A stretch of DNA of 64,000 nt from the NCBI GenBank assembly GCA_963811055.1, contig CAWEPQ010000007.1, forward strand, positions 1-64,000, in the 5' to 3' direction. Shown here one piece after another: positions 9,863 through 19,826 of the stretch (the first letter of the stretch is position 1; each line of letters begins with the position of its first letter). This DNA comes from JACVRW01 sp963811055 (GTDB lineage: Bacteria; Actinomycetota; Thermoleophilia; Solirubrobacterales; Thermoleophilaceae). Below the pieces are notes generated by a model that searched no databases, was not told the DNA's origin, and saw only the letters and a list, made by a program, of their open reading frames with translations. Both the position numbers and the translations under genes were made by a program.

Positions 9863-9886
9863 CGCACGGCGAGGTGATCACGGACC

Positions 9887-10622
9887 GTGAGCGAGCGCGA
9901 GCTCCGTGTGCTCACCCTGCACGAGCCCATCTCGATCACCTGGTCGCGCTACGCGCCCGGCCAGCGCGGCCCCGACCTGCACGTGCACCGTGAGCACTCG
10001 GACGCCTTCTACGTGCTCGAGGGCGAGCTGACGTTCGGGCTCGGGCCGGAGGGAGACCGCGGCGCGGGTGCCGGCGGGCGGCTTCGTGGCGGCCCCGCCG
10101 AACGTGGCGCACTCCTTCGCCAACGAGGGCGGCGCCGAGGCGCGCTTCCTCAACCTGCACGCGCCGGACACGGGCTTCGTGGGCTCGCTGCGCGCGCGCC
10201 GCGACGGCGGCGACCCGTCATACGACCAGTTCGACCCGCCGGCGGACGGCGGGCGGCCGCGGAGCGACGCGATCGTGTCCGGGCCGGGCGAGGGCGAGCG
10301 CCTCGTGTCCGGGAACCGGATCGCCCTGATGAAGGGCGTGCTCGACGACATCTCCCTGGCGGAATGGACGATCGAGGGCCCGCTGGAGGGGCCGGGCCTC
10401 CACACGCACGAGAACGGGGTGGACGCCTTCTACGTGCTCGAGGGCGAGCTGGAGATGACAGTCGATGGCGCGGTACACGCGACCGGCCCCGGCACGCTCG
10501 CCTCGGTGCCGCCCGGCGTGCTCCACACGTTCAACCACCGCGGCGCCGGAACGGTCCGCTTCATCAACATCCACGCGCCCGACGAGGGCTTCGCCGGCTA
10601 CCTAAGAAGCATCTCGGACTGA
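9887..10622 (+). CDS. double-cupin protein
   Basis: Two tandem cupin_2 barrels of about 115 residues each. The first has HVHREHSDAFYVLEGEL and the second HTHENGVDAFYVLEGELEM, both with the metal-binding HxH...E pattern, and each ends in a matching PPNVAHSF or PPGVLHTF motif supplying the third His. The two halves are clearly duplicated and share the tail NLHAPDTGF / NIHAPDEGF. A frameshift near 10062 separates the motifs of barrel one. Likely a metal-dependent dioxygenase, isomerase or sugar-binding bicupin; the sequence does not tell which. Converges on the hydrolase gene with a 21-base overlap. Confidence 0.75.
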
Positions 10623-11216
10623 CGGGAGCCAGTCCCGCACGGCGCCGGCCACCGCCGCCAGGTCCTTCTTCAGGCCGTGGTCGCCGGGCACGGTCGTCAC
10701 GGTGCGGCGCTTGCCCGGAGGCGGCATGCCGAACGGGTCGCTCTCGCCCTGCACCACGAGCACCGGCACCGGCACGGCCTCGAGCTCGGGCAGGCGGCTG
10801 TGCTCCGGCGCGGTGCGGCCGGGGGCGTGCACCGGGAAGGCGAGGCAGAGCACGGCCACCGCTCCCGTGGCCTCGACGGTGCGGCAGGCCACGCGCGCGC
10901 CGAGCGAGCGCCCACCGGTCACGAGCGGGAGGCCGCTCAGGTCGTTCGCTCGCAGATGGTCGATCACGGCGGTCCAGGCGGTGTCGAGCTGGTGGGCGGG
11001 CGCCGGCGCCCGCCGCCCGGCCACGCGATAGGGCTGCTCGACGAGCGCGACGCTGAAGCCCTCCGAGAGCGCGACGTCGGTGACGGCCACGATGTCGGGC
11101 GCGCTCACGCCTCCGCCGGCGCCGTGACCGAGCACCAACGCGGCCGCCGGGGCGTCGGCCTGATGCAGGTGGGCGCGGGCGGGGCCGTGCGGCGTGTCGA
11201 TCTCGATCGCCGGCAT
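10602..11216 (-). CDS. alpha/beta hydrolase of the Tex30/KANL3 (dienelactone hydrolase-like) type
   Basis: Intact 204-residue protein with a complete triad: oxyanion loop LVLGHGAGGG (residues 28-36), nucleophile Ser104 in GGRSLGARVA, Asp160 in QGESDPFG and His180 in PGDHGLKK. The small size and the GHGAGG plus GRSLG motifs match the bacterial KANL3/Tex30 hydrolase family, whose substrates are mostly unassigned. ATG at 11214-11216 begins at the first strand (MPAIEIDTPHG). Cytoplasmic; no signal peptide. Confidence 0.8.
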   Translation of the reverse strand: MPAIEIDTPHGPARAHLHQADAPAAALVLGHGAGGGVSAPDIVAVTDVALSEGFSVALVEQPYRVAGRRAPAPAHQLDTAWTAVIDHLRANDLSGLPLVTGGRSLGARVACRTVEATGAVAVLCLAFPVHAPGRTAPEHSRLPELEAVPVPVLVVQGESDPFGMPPPGKRRTVTTVPGDHGLKKDLAAVAGAVRDWLPSVRDAS

Positions 11217-11331
11217 CTGGCCGGCAAGCCTACGAGGCGCGCGCCTCAGGCGAACCGCACCGCCGGCCGCTGCCGTCGCGCGGGCCGCTGTCGCCGGCCC
11301 GCGCCCCGCTTCAGTCGCCGCCGCCAGAACG

Positions 11332-11493
11332 TCATCGCCGCTTCTCCTTGGCGGACCGGCGTGAGGCGGCCTGGCCGTGTGGACGGCGCCGCGCCTCTCG
11401 ACGGGGCGCCGTCCGCGCGGTCTGGGCCTCGGCGGCGCGCCGTGCCTCCGCCACCATCGCTTCCACTGCCTCGAGTGTGAGTCGCGCGTCCAT
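11332..11493 (-). CDS. small basic protein, hypothetical
   Basis: ATG 11491-11493 opens a 53-residue frame. The N-terminal half is helical (LTLEAVEAMVAEARRAAEA) and the C-terminal tail strongly basic (about 14 Arg/Lys). Composition resembles small nucleic-acid-binding or ribosome-associated proteins. No family recognised. In high-GC DNA such basic frames can arise by chance, so the call is tentative. Confidence 0.3.
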   Translation of the reverse strand: MDARLTLEAVEAMVAEARRAAEAQTARTAPRREARRRPHGQAASRRSAKEKRR

Positions 11494-11762
11494 GGCGAGC
11501 ACTCTCCCGAAGCGGCAGCCGCCGGCCAATGGGGCCTGCTCGTCAATCGACGGTGCGGCTAGCCGAACCCTCGCGTGGTCGGCCGCATTTTGCGAGAAAG
11601 ACTGGTATCTCTCAACGTGACAAATGCCACTTGAGTGCTACGCTGGGTGAGTTCGGGCCTCAGCCCACGGCCCGGGCGACCTCGGCTCAATGTCCGGTCG
11701 AACAGCATGCCGGCCCCAGCCTACGGCCGGCGGGATCGACCCGCGACGCAGGAGGTCGGGAC
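11494..11762. other. intergenic region with candidate promoter and 5' UTR hairpin for the STAS gene
   Basis: A plausible rightward promoter is GTGACA (11617-11622), 16 bases, TACGCT (11639-11644). The leader of about 110 bases ends with a seven-base perfect stem GCCGGCC / GGCCGGC (11709-11731) and a strong AGGAGG site before ATG 11763. No additional gene is convincing here. The promoter call rests on spacing only. Confidence 0.35.
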
Positions 11763-12164
11763 ATGGGCAGCGCCGTCAGCACCTCAACGCCGGGCGAGAC
11801 CCAGGCGTTCATCGCCACCGAGCAGGTGGACGGGAGGGTCCCGGTCGTCTCGGTGATCGGGGAGGTGGACATGGCCACCGCGCCGGCGTTCGAGCAGTCG
11901 CTTCTCGACGCCGCAGACAGCGGCACGGACCAGGTGATCGTCGACCTGTCCGGCTGCAGCTACTTCGACTCCACAGGCCTCAAGGTGCTCCTGGCCACAC
12001 GGCGGCACCTCGACCCGATGAACCGCCGCCTGTCCGTGGTCATGTCGAACCCGAACATGCTGGAGATCTTCCGGATCACGGGGTTCGACCGGCGCTTCGA
12101 GATCCACCCCTCCCTGAAGTCGGCGCTGAACGGGCACGGGCACGTGAACGGCGACGGCCCATGA
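11763..12164 (+). CDS. STAS-domain anti-anti-sigma factor
   Basis: Intact 133-residue protein of the SpoIIAA/RsbV type. The predicted phosphorylated Ser70 lies in YFDSTGLKVLL, preceded by the beta strand DQVIVDLSGCS, and VIGEVDMATAPAFEQ matches the usual N-terminal strand-helix. Unphosphorylated STAS proteins of this kind bind RsbW-like kinases to release a sigma factor. A candidate kinase partner (RsbW-like, 54837-55229) is in the window but distant. Start ATG 11763 is set by AGGAGG 10 bases upstream. The next gene overlaps its stop by four bases (ATGA). Confidence 0.88.
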   Translation: MGSAVSTSTPGETQAFIATEQVDGRVPVVSVIGEVDMATAPAFEQSLLDAADSGTDQVIVDLSGCSYFDSTGLKVLLATRRHLDPMNRRLSVVMSNPNMLEIFRITGFDRRFEIHPSLKSALNGHGHVNGDGP

Positions 12165-12633
12165 CCAGCCGCGGAGACCGCGAGTCGGAGGCTCACGCCC
12201 GCTCCCGGAAGGACAACGAGTCCAGGGCCCGGGCGAGTGGGAGCGACGCACCGATGACCTCCTTCCGGTGCGAGTGCGGGGACGAGGCGTGCACGTGCGC
12301 GATCATCCTCACTCCGGCCGAGTACGAGCACGTGCGCTGACTACGCCACGCACTTCGCCATCGCTCGCAACCACGAGAACCCCGAGAGCGAGCAGCTGAT
12401 CGAGGAGCACGCGGCGCTTCGACGTCATGGCGCCGATCGAGCACGACGCGGTGCGGCTCGCCCGGCGGAGCGATCCGCGTCAGGGGCGGGAGGGCCCCTC
12501 GCAGCCGGTTCCGATTCCCGTCCTCGGCCGCGGCGGCAGGCGACAGCGTGCCGGTCGACGGCCCGCGTCCTACCTGACGATCTCCACCGGGTCCACGTCG
12601 TCGGCGGGCTCGAAGCCGAACACCTGGGCGTAG
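12161..12633 (+). CDS. small protein with CxCxDxxCxC cluster, frameshifted
   Basis: Starts at ATG 12161 inside the STAS stop (ATGA), so it is translationally coupled to it. A charged N-terminal segment is followed by MTSFRCECGDEACT and CAIILTPAEYEHVR, then, after a one-base shift at about 12338, YATHFAIARNHENPES, and after another near 12418, FDVMAPIEHDAVRLARRSDPR. Four cysteines in FRCECGDEACTCAI could bind a metal. The conserved-looking segments continue across both shifts, so this is one gene of about 110-155 residues. The exact stop is uncertain; read through, it ends at 12633, overlapping the peptidase gene. Function unknown; the coupling points to the STAS signalling branch. Confidence 0.5.
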
Positions 12634-14472
12634 AACGACAGCTCGGCCTCCAGGCAGCTGATCACGGTCTCGCTCTTGCGAAAGCCGTGCTGCTCGCCCT
12701 CGAACGCCAGATAGGCGTGCGGCACGCCGTTCTCCTTCAGCGCCGCCACCATGGTCTCCGCCTGTGAGGGAGGCACCACCTCGTCCTCCAGCCCCTGGAA
12801 CAGGATCACCGGCGCCCTGATCCGGTCGGCGAAGTGGATCGGCGAGCGCTCCCGGTAGCGCTCCGCGGTCTCCGGATAGGGCCCGATCAGCGAGTCGAGG
12901 TAGCGCGACTCGAACTTGTGCGTGTCGGCGGCCAGGGTCTCCGCGTCGGCCACGCCGTAGTAGCTCGCGCCGGCGGCGAAGTCCTCGTGGAAGGCCAGCC
13001 CGCAGAGGGTGGTGTAGCCGCCGGCGCTGCCGCCGTGCACGGCCACCCGCCCGCCGTCCGCCTCGCCCTCCCGCGCCAGGTGCAGGGCCGCGGCGATGCA
13101 GTCCTCCACGTCCACGATCCCCCAGGCGCCGTTCAGCAGCTCGCGGTACTCGCGCCCGAAGCCGGTGCTGCCGCCGTAGTTCACGTCCACCACGCCGATC
13201 CCGCGGCTCGTCCAGAAGGCGATCTCCGAGTCGAACTCGGGGATCGCGTGGGAGGTGGGCCCGCCGTGGCTCTGCACGATGATCGGCGGCGCCTCGCCGG
13301 GCGGCGCCTCGTAGTCGGGGTTTTTCGGCGGATACCAGAACGCGTGCGCGGTGCGACCGGCGGCGCTCGGGAACCTGATCGCCCGGGGCTCGGGCGCCCA
13401 CTCGGGCGCGAGCGCGTGCTCGCCGGGCCCTGACAGGACGCGCACGCCCTCGCCGGCGCTCCAGCTGACCACGACCCCCTCCTCCGCCGGGCTCTTGGCC
13501 ACGTAGATCACCCGGTCGCCGACGCTCCGCAGCTCCGGATAGCCCACTGCCGTGTAGGGCAGCCCGAGGTCCTGCGGGTCGGACTGGCCCGGGCGCAGGA
13601 TGCAGAGCCGCTCGTAGCCGCCGTCCACCCTTATGCACGCGATGTCGCCGCCGTCGAGGAACGCGTAGCTGGATCCGCCGAAGCCCCACTGCGGGTAGCC
13701 CAGCTCGGCCTGCTCGTCCGTGAGCTGAGCGTCCTCGCGGTAGAGGTTCCACCAGCCGCTGCGGTCGGACACGAAGTGGAGCACGCCCGTCGCGGGCTCC
13801 ACTCGGGCTGCCAGATCGACTCGCTCGGCCCGCCGGCCACCAGCCGCGCCTCGTCCGGGGCCGCCGAGCGGCGCCACCCAGAGCTCGGTGCCGTCCCACG
13901 GCATGTTCGGGTGGTCCCAGCAGGTCCAGCGCGAGCGTGGTGCCGTCAGGGCTCAGGCGCGGGAACGAGTAGAAGTCGCGGCCCGAGGCGAGCACGCGCG
14001 GCTCGCCGTCGCCGTCGGCGGGCAGCGGCCACCAGCTCGTTCGCGGGCTCGCCGTCCTCGCCGTGGGTCTCGCGCACGCACACGATCAGCCGCCCGTCGG
14101 GGCTCACGCGGCCGTCGGCGTAGCGGACCGAGCCGGGCCGCGGCGGCTCGGGCGTGATCGGCCGCGGCGCCTGCCCGGGTCGAGGCGGTAGAGGCGCTGG
14201 TCGTCGAAGTTGGAGAAGAAGGCCGTCTCGCCGTGGAGGAACCAGGCGCCGCCGCCGTACTCGTGCACGCGCGTGCGGACATTCACGTCCGGCGGTGTCA
14301 CGTCCTGCCCGTCGTGCACCAGCGTCGTGCGCCCGCCGTCCTTGGGCCTGCGCTCGAGCCACCAGGCCGACCCGTCGTCGCCGAGCCAGGGCTCCGAATG
14401 TCTGATGCCCGACTCGGCCGCCATGGCTGCGGACAGGGGCGAGCGCCACGAGCCATAGGGGGCGGCCGGCAT
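12570..14472 (-). CDS. prolyl oligopeptidase family (S9) serine peptidase
   Basis: About 630 residues. The N-terminal beta-propeller is recognisable from repeated blade motifs (SDRSGWWNLYR, FLDGGDIACIRV, SPDGRLIVCVRETHG). The C-terminal alpha/beta-hydrolase domain holds the triad: Ser in VHGGSAGGYTT, Asp in GLEDEVVPPSQ and His in GEQHGFRK, with the oxyanion-side strand PPIIVQSHGGPT. This is the S9C acylaminoacyl-peptidase-like layout. The catalytic domain and most of the propeller form one unbroken frame (12570-13904). Frame changes near 13920, 14025 and 14175 break the N-terminal blades. No signal peptide is evident, so it probably acts on short peptides in the cytoplasm. Confidence 0.85.
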
Positions 14473-14541
14473 GCCGGCTGATCGATATGCCGGTTATCCG
14501 TACTGCCGGCCCATCTCTGCCTATGGAAGAGTGCCAGGCCA

Positions 14542-15270
14542 ATGGACCAGATCGTCACCGCCACACGACCTCCACCGCCGCTACGGGGAGGGGGACGCCG
14601 CGGTCGACGCGCTCGACGGCGTGACGCGTCTCCTTCGAGCGCGGGCGCTTCAGCGCGATCATGGGCCCGTCCGGGCTCGGGCAAGTCCACGCTCATGCAC
14701 ATCCTCGCCGGGCTCGACCGGCCCACCTCGGGCACCGTCGAGCTCGACGGCACGGAGATCACGACGCTCGACGACGGCGACCTCACCAAGCTGCGCCGCG
14801 ACAAGCTCGGGTTCATCTTCCAGTTCTTCAACCTGATCCCCGTCCTCACGGCCGAGGAGAACATCGTGCTGCCGCTGTCGATCGCCGGCCGCAAGCCCGA
14901 CGAGGAGTGGCTGGCGCAGCTGATCGACACCGTCGGGCTCGACGACCGCCGCACGCACCGGCCGGCCGAGCTGTCGGGCGGCCAGCAGCAGCGCGTGGCC
15001 GTGGCACGGGCGCTCGTGTCCAAGCCCGCCGTGGTGTTCGCCGACGAGCCCACCGGGAACCTCGACTCGAAGGCGAGCGAGGAGGTGCTGCAGCTGCTGC
15101 GGCAGCTCGGTGGACGACTTCGGCCAGACGGTGGTGATGGTCACCCACGATCCCGAGGCCGCCTCGTACGCCGACCGGCTGGTCGTGCTGCGCGACGGCC
15201 GGGTGGTGCACGATGCCGCGGCGGGCACGCGCCGACCGAGGTGATCGAGCTGATGAAGAGCGTTGCGTGA
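14542..15270 (+). CDS. ABC transporter ATP-binding protein, MacB/LolD type
   Basis: About 243 residues with all nucleotide-binding motifs: Walker A GPSGSGKST (restored if the extra G near 14675 is dropped), Q-loop IFQFFNLIPVLTAEEN, signature LSGGQQQRVAVARAL, Walker B VVFADEPTGNLD and the H-loop VVMVTHDPEAA. The ENIVLPL segment and the Q-loop are typical of the MacB/LolD/FtsE subgroup, which works with FtsX-fold permeases. The permease gene starts inside its stop codon (GTGA at 15267-15270). Frame changes near 14570, 14632, 14675, 15108 and 15225. Confidence 0.88.
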   Translation: MDQIVTATRPPPPLRGGGRRGRRARRRDASPSSAGASARSWARPGSGKSTLMHILAGLDRPTSGTVELDGTEITTLDDGDLTKLRRDKLGFIFQFFNLIPVLTAEENIVLPLSIAGRKPDEEWLAQLIDTVGLDDRRTHRPAELSGGQQQRVAVARALVSKPAVVFADEPTGNLDSKASEEVLQLLRQLGGRLRPDGGDGHPRSRGRLVRRPAGRAARRPGGARCRGGHAPTEVIELMKSVA

Positions 15271-17831
15271 CGCAGGTCTCGCCATACGCGGTCTCGGCGC
15301 AGCGCAAGCTGCGCGGCGTTCGTGACCGTGCTCGCCATCCTGCTCGGGCGTCGCGTTCATCGCCGGGAGCTACGTCCTCACGGACACGATCAACCACTCG
15401 TTCGACGAGATCTTCGACGAGGCCTACGCGGGCACCGACGTCGCGGTCTCGTCGAGCACCACGGGCCAGGCCGACAGCGGCGACCTGCCCGCCGTTCTCG
15501 GAGCGCTACCTCGACCGGGTGCGGCGCGTGGACGGCGTGGAGGCCGCCGAGGGCGGCATCTTCTCGCTCGGCCGCTTCGTGGACGAGAAGGGCGACCCGC
15601 TCGAGCAACAGCTTCGCTCCCGAGTTCATCAGCTCCACCTCGCCCGAGCCGTTCGAGACGCTCACCTACACCGAGGGCCGGCCCCCGGAGAGCTCCGACG
15701 AGGCCTCGATCGACGAGTCCACCGCGGATCGCGAGGGACTCGACATCGGCGACACCCTCCGCATCGCCGGCCAGGCCGGGGTCAAGGGGTACCGGATCGT
15801 CGGGCCTCCAGCGGCTCGGCAACACCTCGTGCGGCGGGTCCGGCACCGCCCAGCTCACGCTGCCCGAGGCCCAGCGCATCACCGACAAGCCGGGCGAGCT
15901 CGACGGCATCTCGATCAAGGCCGCGCCCGGCGTGACCCCGCGCGAGCTGCGCCAGCGGGTCGATCGCGTGCTGCCGCGCACGGCTCGTGGTGGAGACCGG
16001 CAACGAGGCCGCCGCACGCCAGGCACAGGACATCAAGGACGACCTCTCGTTCTTCCGCGTGGTGCTGCTCGTGTTCGGCGGCGTGGCGCTGCTCGTGGGC
16101 AGCTTCCTGATCTTCAACATCTTCTCGATCACGGTCGCGCAGCGGATCCGCGAGTTCGGGCTGCTGCGCACGCTCGGCGCCGAGCCGCCGCCAGATCCTC
16201 GGCGGGATGATCCTCGAGGCGCTGTTGCTCGGCGTGCTCGGCGCGGGACTCGGCGTGCCGGCCGGGATCGGGTTCGCCGCGGGCCTCGGGGCCGTGTTCA
16301 AGAGCCTTCGGCATCGACCTGCCCAACACCGGCACCGTGGTGGCCAGCCGCACGATCATCGTCGCGCTGGTGGTGGGCATCTTCGTCACGCTCGCCGCCG
16401 CCCTGGTGCCGGCGCTGCGGGCCACGCGCGTGACGCCGATGGCCGCGCTGCTCGACGCGGAGCTGCCCGAGAGTCGCACGCGCGGGCGCATCTTCACCGG
16501 CGTCGCGGTGCTGCTGGTGCTCCTCGGGCATCGGCATGACCTGCGCCGGCCTGTTCGGCGGCACCGACGACGCCAACGCCGCGGCGGGGCTCGTGGGCGG
16601 CGGCGCGGTGGCCACGCTGCTTCGGCGTCTCGATGTTCAGCCCCAAGCTCGTGCGCCCGCTCGCCTCGATCTGCGGCTGGCCGCTCGAGAAGCTCAGCGG
16701 CATCACCGGGCGCCTGGCGCGCGAGAACGCGGTGCGCAAGCCGGGCCGCACCGCGGTCACCGCGGGCGCGCTGATGATCGGCCTGGCCGTGGTGGTCTTC
16801 GTCACGGTCTTCGCCGCCGGCATCAGCGCCTCGGTGGGCAACGCGATCGACCGCAACTTCCAGGGCGACCTCGTCCTCCAGAACACCGACGGCTTCTCGC
16901 CGATCAGCCCGGGCGCCGGCCGCGAGGCGGCCAGGGCGCAGGGCGTGCAGACGGTCTCCTCGCTGTCCTTCGCCGGCGGGGTGGTGCGGCGGCAAGGACG
17001 TGCGCGTGTCGGCGGTCGATCCGAAGAACGTGTCCGACGTGCTCTCGCTCGACTGGGAGGAGGGCTCCCCCGAGACCCTGTCGTCGCTGGACGACAGCCA
17101 GACGGTGCTGGACGACGCCTGGGCCAAGTCCAACGACATCGAGGTGGGCAACCGCATCGTCGTCCGCACGCCGCTCGAGCGCGACCGCATCTACACCGTG
17201 ACGGGCACGGTCAAGGACAACGCCGACCTGCTCGGCAACCTGGTGGTGACCCAGAACGAGCTGCGGCGGAGCTTCGGGCGTGCGCTCGCCCTCGCTCACC
17301 TTCGTGAAGCTCGAGCCCGGCGCCGACGCGGACGCCGTGCAGGAGGTCATCAAGCGCGAGGTCAAGGCCGACTTCGCGACCGTGGACACGCTGAACCAGC
17401 AGGAGCTGAAGGACAACCAGGAGGAGCAGATCAACCAGCTGGTGGCGTTCTTCTACGTGCTGCTCGCGCTGGCGTGGTGATCTCGCTGCTCGGGATCGTG
17501 ACCACGCTGGCGCTCTCGATCCACGAGCGCACGCGCGAGCTGGGGATGCTGCGGGCCGTGGGCATGTCGCGCCGCCAGGTGCGGCGGCTGATGCGCTACG
17601 AGTCGGTGATCACGGCTCTGATCGGGGCGATCCTGGGCACGGTGCTGGGCGTGATCTTCGCGGCGCTGGTGTCGCGCCCGCTGGCCGACGAGGGCTTCGA
17701 GCTGGCCTACCCGATCGGCACGCTGATCGTCCTGCTGCTGCTGGCCGCCCTGGCCGGGGTGCTGGCGGCGATCTGGCCGGCGCGGCGGGCGGCCAGGCTC
17801 GACGTGCTGCGAGGCGCTGGCGTACGAGTAA
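15267..17831 (+). CDS. ABC transporter permease with two FtsX domains
   Basis: About 850 residues in the long, duplicated permease form: N-terminal helix (AFVTVLAILLGVAFIAGSY), a MacB-type periplasmic domain, three helices forming the first FtsX core (FNIFSITVAQRIREFGLLRTLG, VVGIFVTLAAALVPALRA), then a second block with NAVRKPGRTAVTAGALMIG, a second extracellular domain and the final core ERTRELGMLRAVGMSRRQVRR ending PARRAARLDVL. With the preceding ATPase it would form a mechanotransmission-type exporter or lipoprotein-handling complex. At least a dozen one-base shifts split it, several of the form GGC to GGGC (15345, 16526, 17277) or an extra base before TTC/CGGC (15490, 16305, 16622). Stop TAA 17829-17831. 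Confidence 0.85.
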
Positions 17832-17872
17832 GGCGCGGCCCGGTGCGGCCCGCCCCGTAGGATTCCTCGCCG

Positions 17873-18833
17873 ATGGCCCGCCACCGCCCGCACCGCCGCC
17901 GAGCTCACCGAGCCCCTGCTCGCAGGGCGACAAGCGCGCGCTCGCGCGGGCGATCTCGCTCGTGGAGAACGACGATCCCGAGGGCTGGGCGCTCGTGCGC
18001 GAGGTCTATCCGAAGACCGGCCGCGCCGCGATCACCGGCTTCACCGGGCCGCCCGGGGTGGGCAAGTCCACGCTGATCGGCCGGCTCGTGGAGAACGCCC
18101 GCGCACGCGAGCGCGAGGTGGCGGTGCTCTCGATCGACCCCAGCTCGCCGTTCACCAAGGGCGCGCTGCTCGGCGACCGCATCCGGCTGTCGGACCACTT
18201 CCTCGACCCCGGCGTGTTCATCCGCTCGATGGCCAGCCGCGGCTCGCTCGGCGGGCTGTCGGAGGCCACGCTCCAGGCGGCGCTCCTGATGGACGCGTCC
18301 GGCAAGGACGACGTGTTCCTCGAGACCGTGGGGGTGGGCCAGGCCGAGGTGGACATCATCGACCACGCCGACACCGTGGTGCTCGTGCTGATGCCGGGCA
18401 GCGGCGACTCGATCCAGGCGCTGAAGGCGGGCGTGATGGAGATCCCCGACGTGATCGTGGTCAACAAGTCCGACCACCCGCTCACCGACACGATGATGCG
18501 CGAGATCCGCGGCGTGCTCTCGCTCGGCCCGCAGGAGGGCTGGCGCGTGCCGATCCTGAAGACCGAGGCCTCGCGCGGCGAGGGCATCGAGGAGCTGGCG
18601 GAGAAGATCGCCGAGCACCGCGAGCACATCGCCGAGCAGGGAACCCTGGACGAGCGGCGCCGGCGCAACCTCATGAACGAGGTGATGGCGCTGGCCGGCG
18701 CGCGGCTGCGGCGCCAGCCTCGAGGAGCAGGTGCGCGAGGACGAGTCGGTGCAGGAGCTGCTCGACGAGGTGGTGGCCCGCCGCCTCGACCCGGCGTCCG
18801 CCGCGGCGCGCCTGCTCGAGCGCGAGCGGATAG
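17873..18833 (+). CDS. MeaB/ArgK-type G3E GTPase
   Basis: About 320 residues. Walker A GPPGVGKSTLIGRL, the switch region with DPSSPFTKGALLGDRIR, the GVGQAEVDI stretch, MPGSGDSIQALKAG and the base-recognition motif VVNKSDHP are diagnostic of methylmalonyl-CoA mutase-associated GTPases. Such proteins protect and reload the adenosylcobalamin cofactor of mutases. No mutase gene is in the window, so the partner is elsewhere or of another type. An N-terminal shift near 17890-17925 separates MARTARTAAELTE from the main frame (starts 17962), and another near 18715 separates the C-terminal dimerisation helix. The proposed stop TAG 18831-18833 overlaps the next GTG. Confidence 0.85.
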
Positions 18834-19750
18834 TGAATCCGGGACGGGCGCGAAGGGTCCCGTCGCGCGCCTTCCGGCTGCAGCGCGACGAGCCCGTGGG
18901 CAAGGGGATAGCGCGCATCGCGCACGGCCGGATCAGCCCACGCCCTGGAGGAGCTCGGCGGCACCACCGACAGCACCGCGGAGGAGGCGGTGCACGAGGC
19001 GCGCAAGGACGTGAAGAAGCTGCGCGCGCTCCTGCGGCTGGTTCGCTCCTCCACCGAGCGCGAAGGTGCGCACCCGCGAGAACGAGGCGCTGCGCGACGT
19101 CGGGCGCTCGCTCTCCGGAGTGCGCGACGCGGACGTGATGCTCGCCACGCTGGCCGGTCTCGAGGACCTGCCCCCGGACGTGGCCGCTCCGCTGCGCGCG
19201 CAGCTGGAGGAGCACCGGAGCGCCGTGGCGGTCGCGAGCACCGACGCCACCGCGCTCGAGCTGACGAGGATCCGCGACAGGGTGAGGACGTGGACGCCGC
19301 CCGGCGACGACTTCGTCGTGGTGCGCGCCGGGCTCGAGCGCGGGTACTGGCGCGGGCAGCGCGCGCTCCGGGCGGCGCGGCGCGAGCCCAGCGCCGAGAA
19401 CCTCCACGAGTGGCGCAAGCGCGTCAAGGACCACTGGTACAACCTGACCGTTCTGCGCGACGTCTGGCCGCCGGTGATGGAGCTCGTTGGCGAAGGCTGC
19501 CCACCCGCTGTCGGAGCGCCTGGGGGAGGACCACGACCTCGAGGTGCTGCTCGATTTCGCCCGGCGCGCAGGCCACGGCCCCGATGGCGCGGACCGCCTG
19601 GCGGTCCTGGCCGGTGTGATCGAGTCGCGGCGCGAGGCGCTTCGCTCCGAGGCGTTCGTTCTCGGCGGCGCCTCTACGCCGAGCGCCCGCGCGCGTTCGC
19701 GGACCGGGTGGAGAACCTCTGGCTCGTCTGGCGCTCGCCGCCCCCACGTA
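18833..19750 (+). CDS. CHAD-domain protein
   Basis: All-helical protein rich in Arg/Lys and His. It has the CHAD signatures EEAVHEARKDVKKLRALLRLVR and, in the second half, NLHEWRKRVKDHWYNLTVL followed by LSERLGEDHDLEVLLDF. CHAD domains bind polyphosphate through these conserved basic helices. The inferred GTG 18833 overlaps the MeaB stop (TAGTG), suggesting coupling. Frame changes near 18940, 19062, 19490 and 19665; the 3' end is uncertain by about 50 bases. Confidence 0.75.
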
Positions 19751-19779
19751 GCGCGGCGTCACGCGCGCGCCGCTCCTTG

Positions 19780-19811
19780 TTAGGGTTCCCTAAGCCCTTA
19801 GGCGACCCTAA
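19780..19811 (+). promoter_or_regulatory. four-half-site TTAGG/CCTAA operator upstream of efeO
   Basis: Half-sites TTAGG (19780), CCTAA (19789), TTAGG (19798) and CCTAA (19807) alternate at exactly 9-base steps, forming two 14-base palindromes, TTAGGGTTCCCTAA and TTAGGCGACCCTAA. They end 15 bases before the efeO start. The half-site matches that of DtxR/IdeR iron repressors. Assignment to that family is an inference from half-site and gene context; spacing differs from the textbook 19-bp box. Confidence 0.65.
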
Positions 19812-19826
19812 CCCTTCGGAGGTCGA

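Noticed and set aside
15267..17831. Programmed ribosomal frameshifting in the ABC permease
   Set aside because: More than a dozen sites with both signs and no shared slippery heptamer or downstream pseudoknot; indel error is simpler.
19780..19811. Telomere-like TTAGGG repeat
   Set aside because: Only palindromic half-sites, not a tandem array, and positioned exactly at a promoter.
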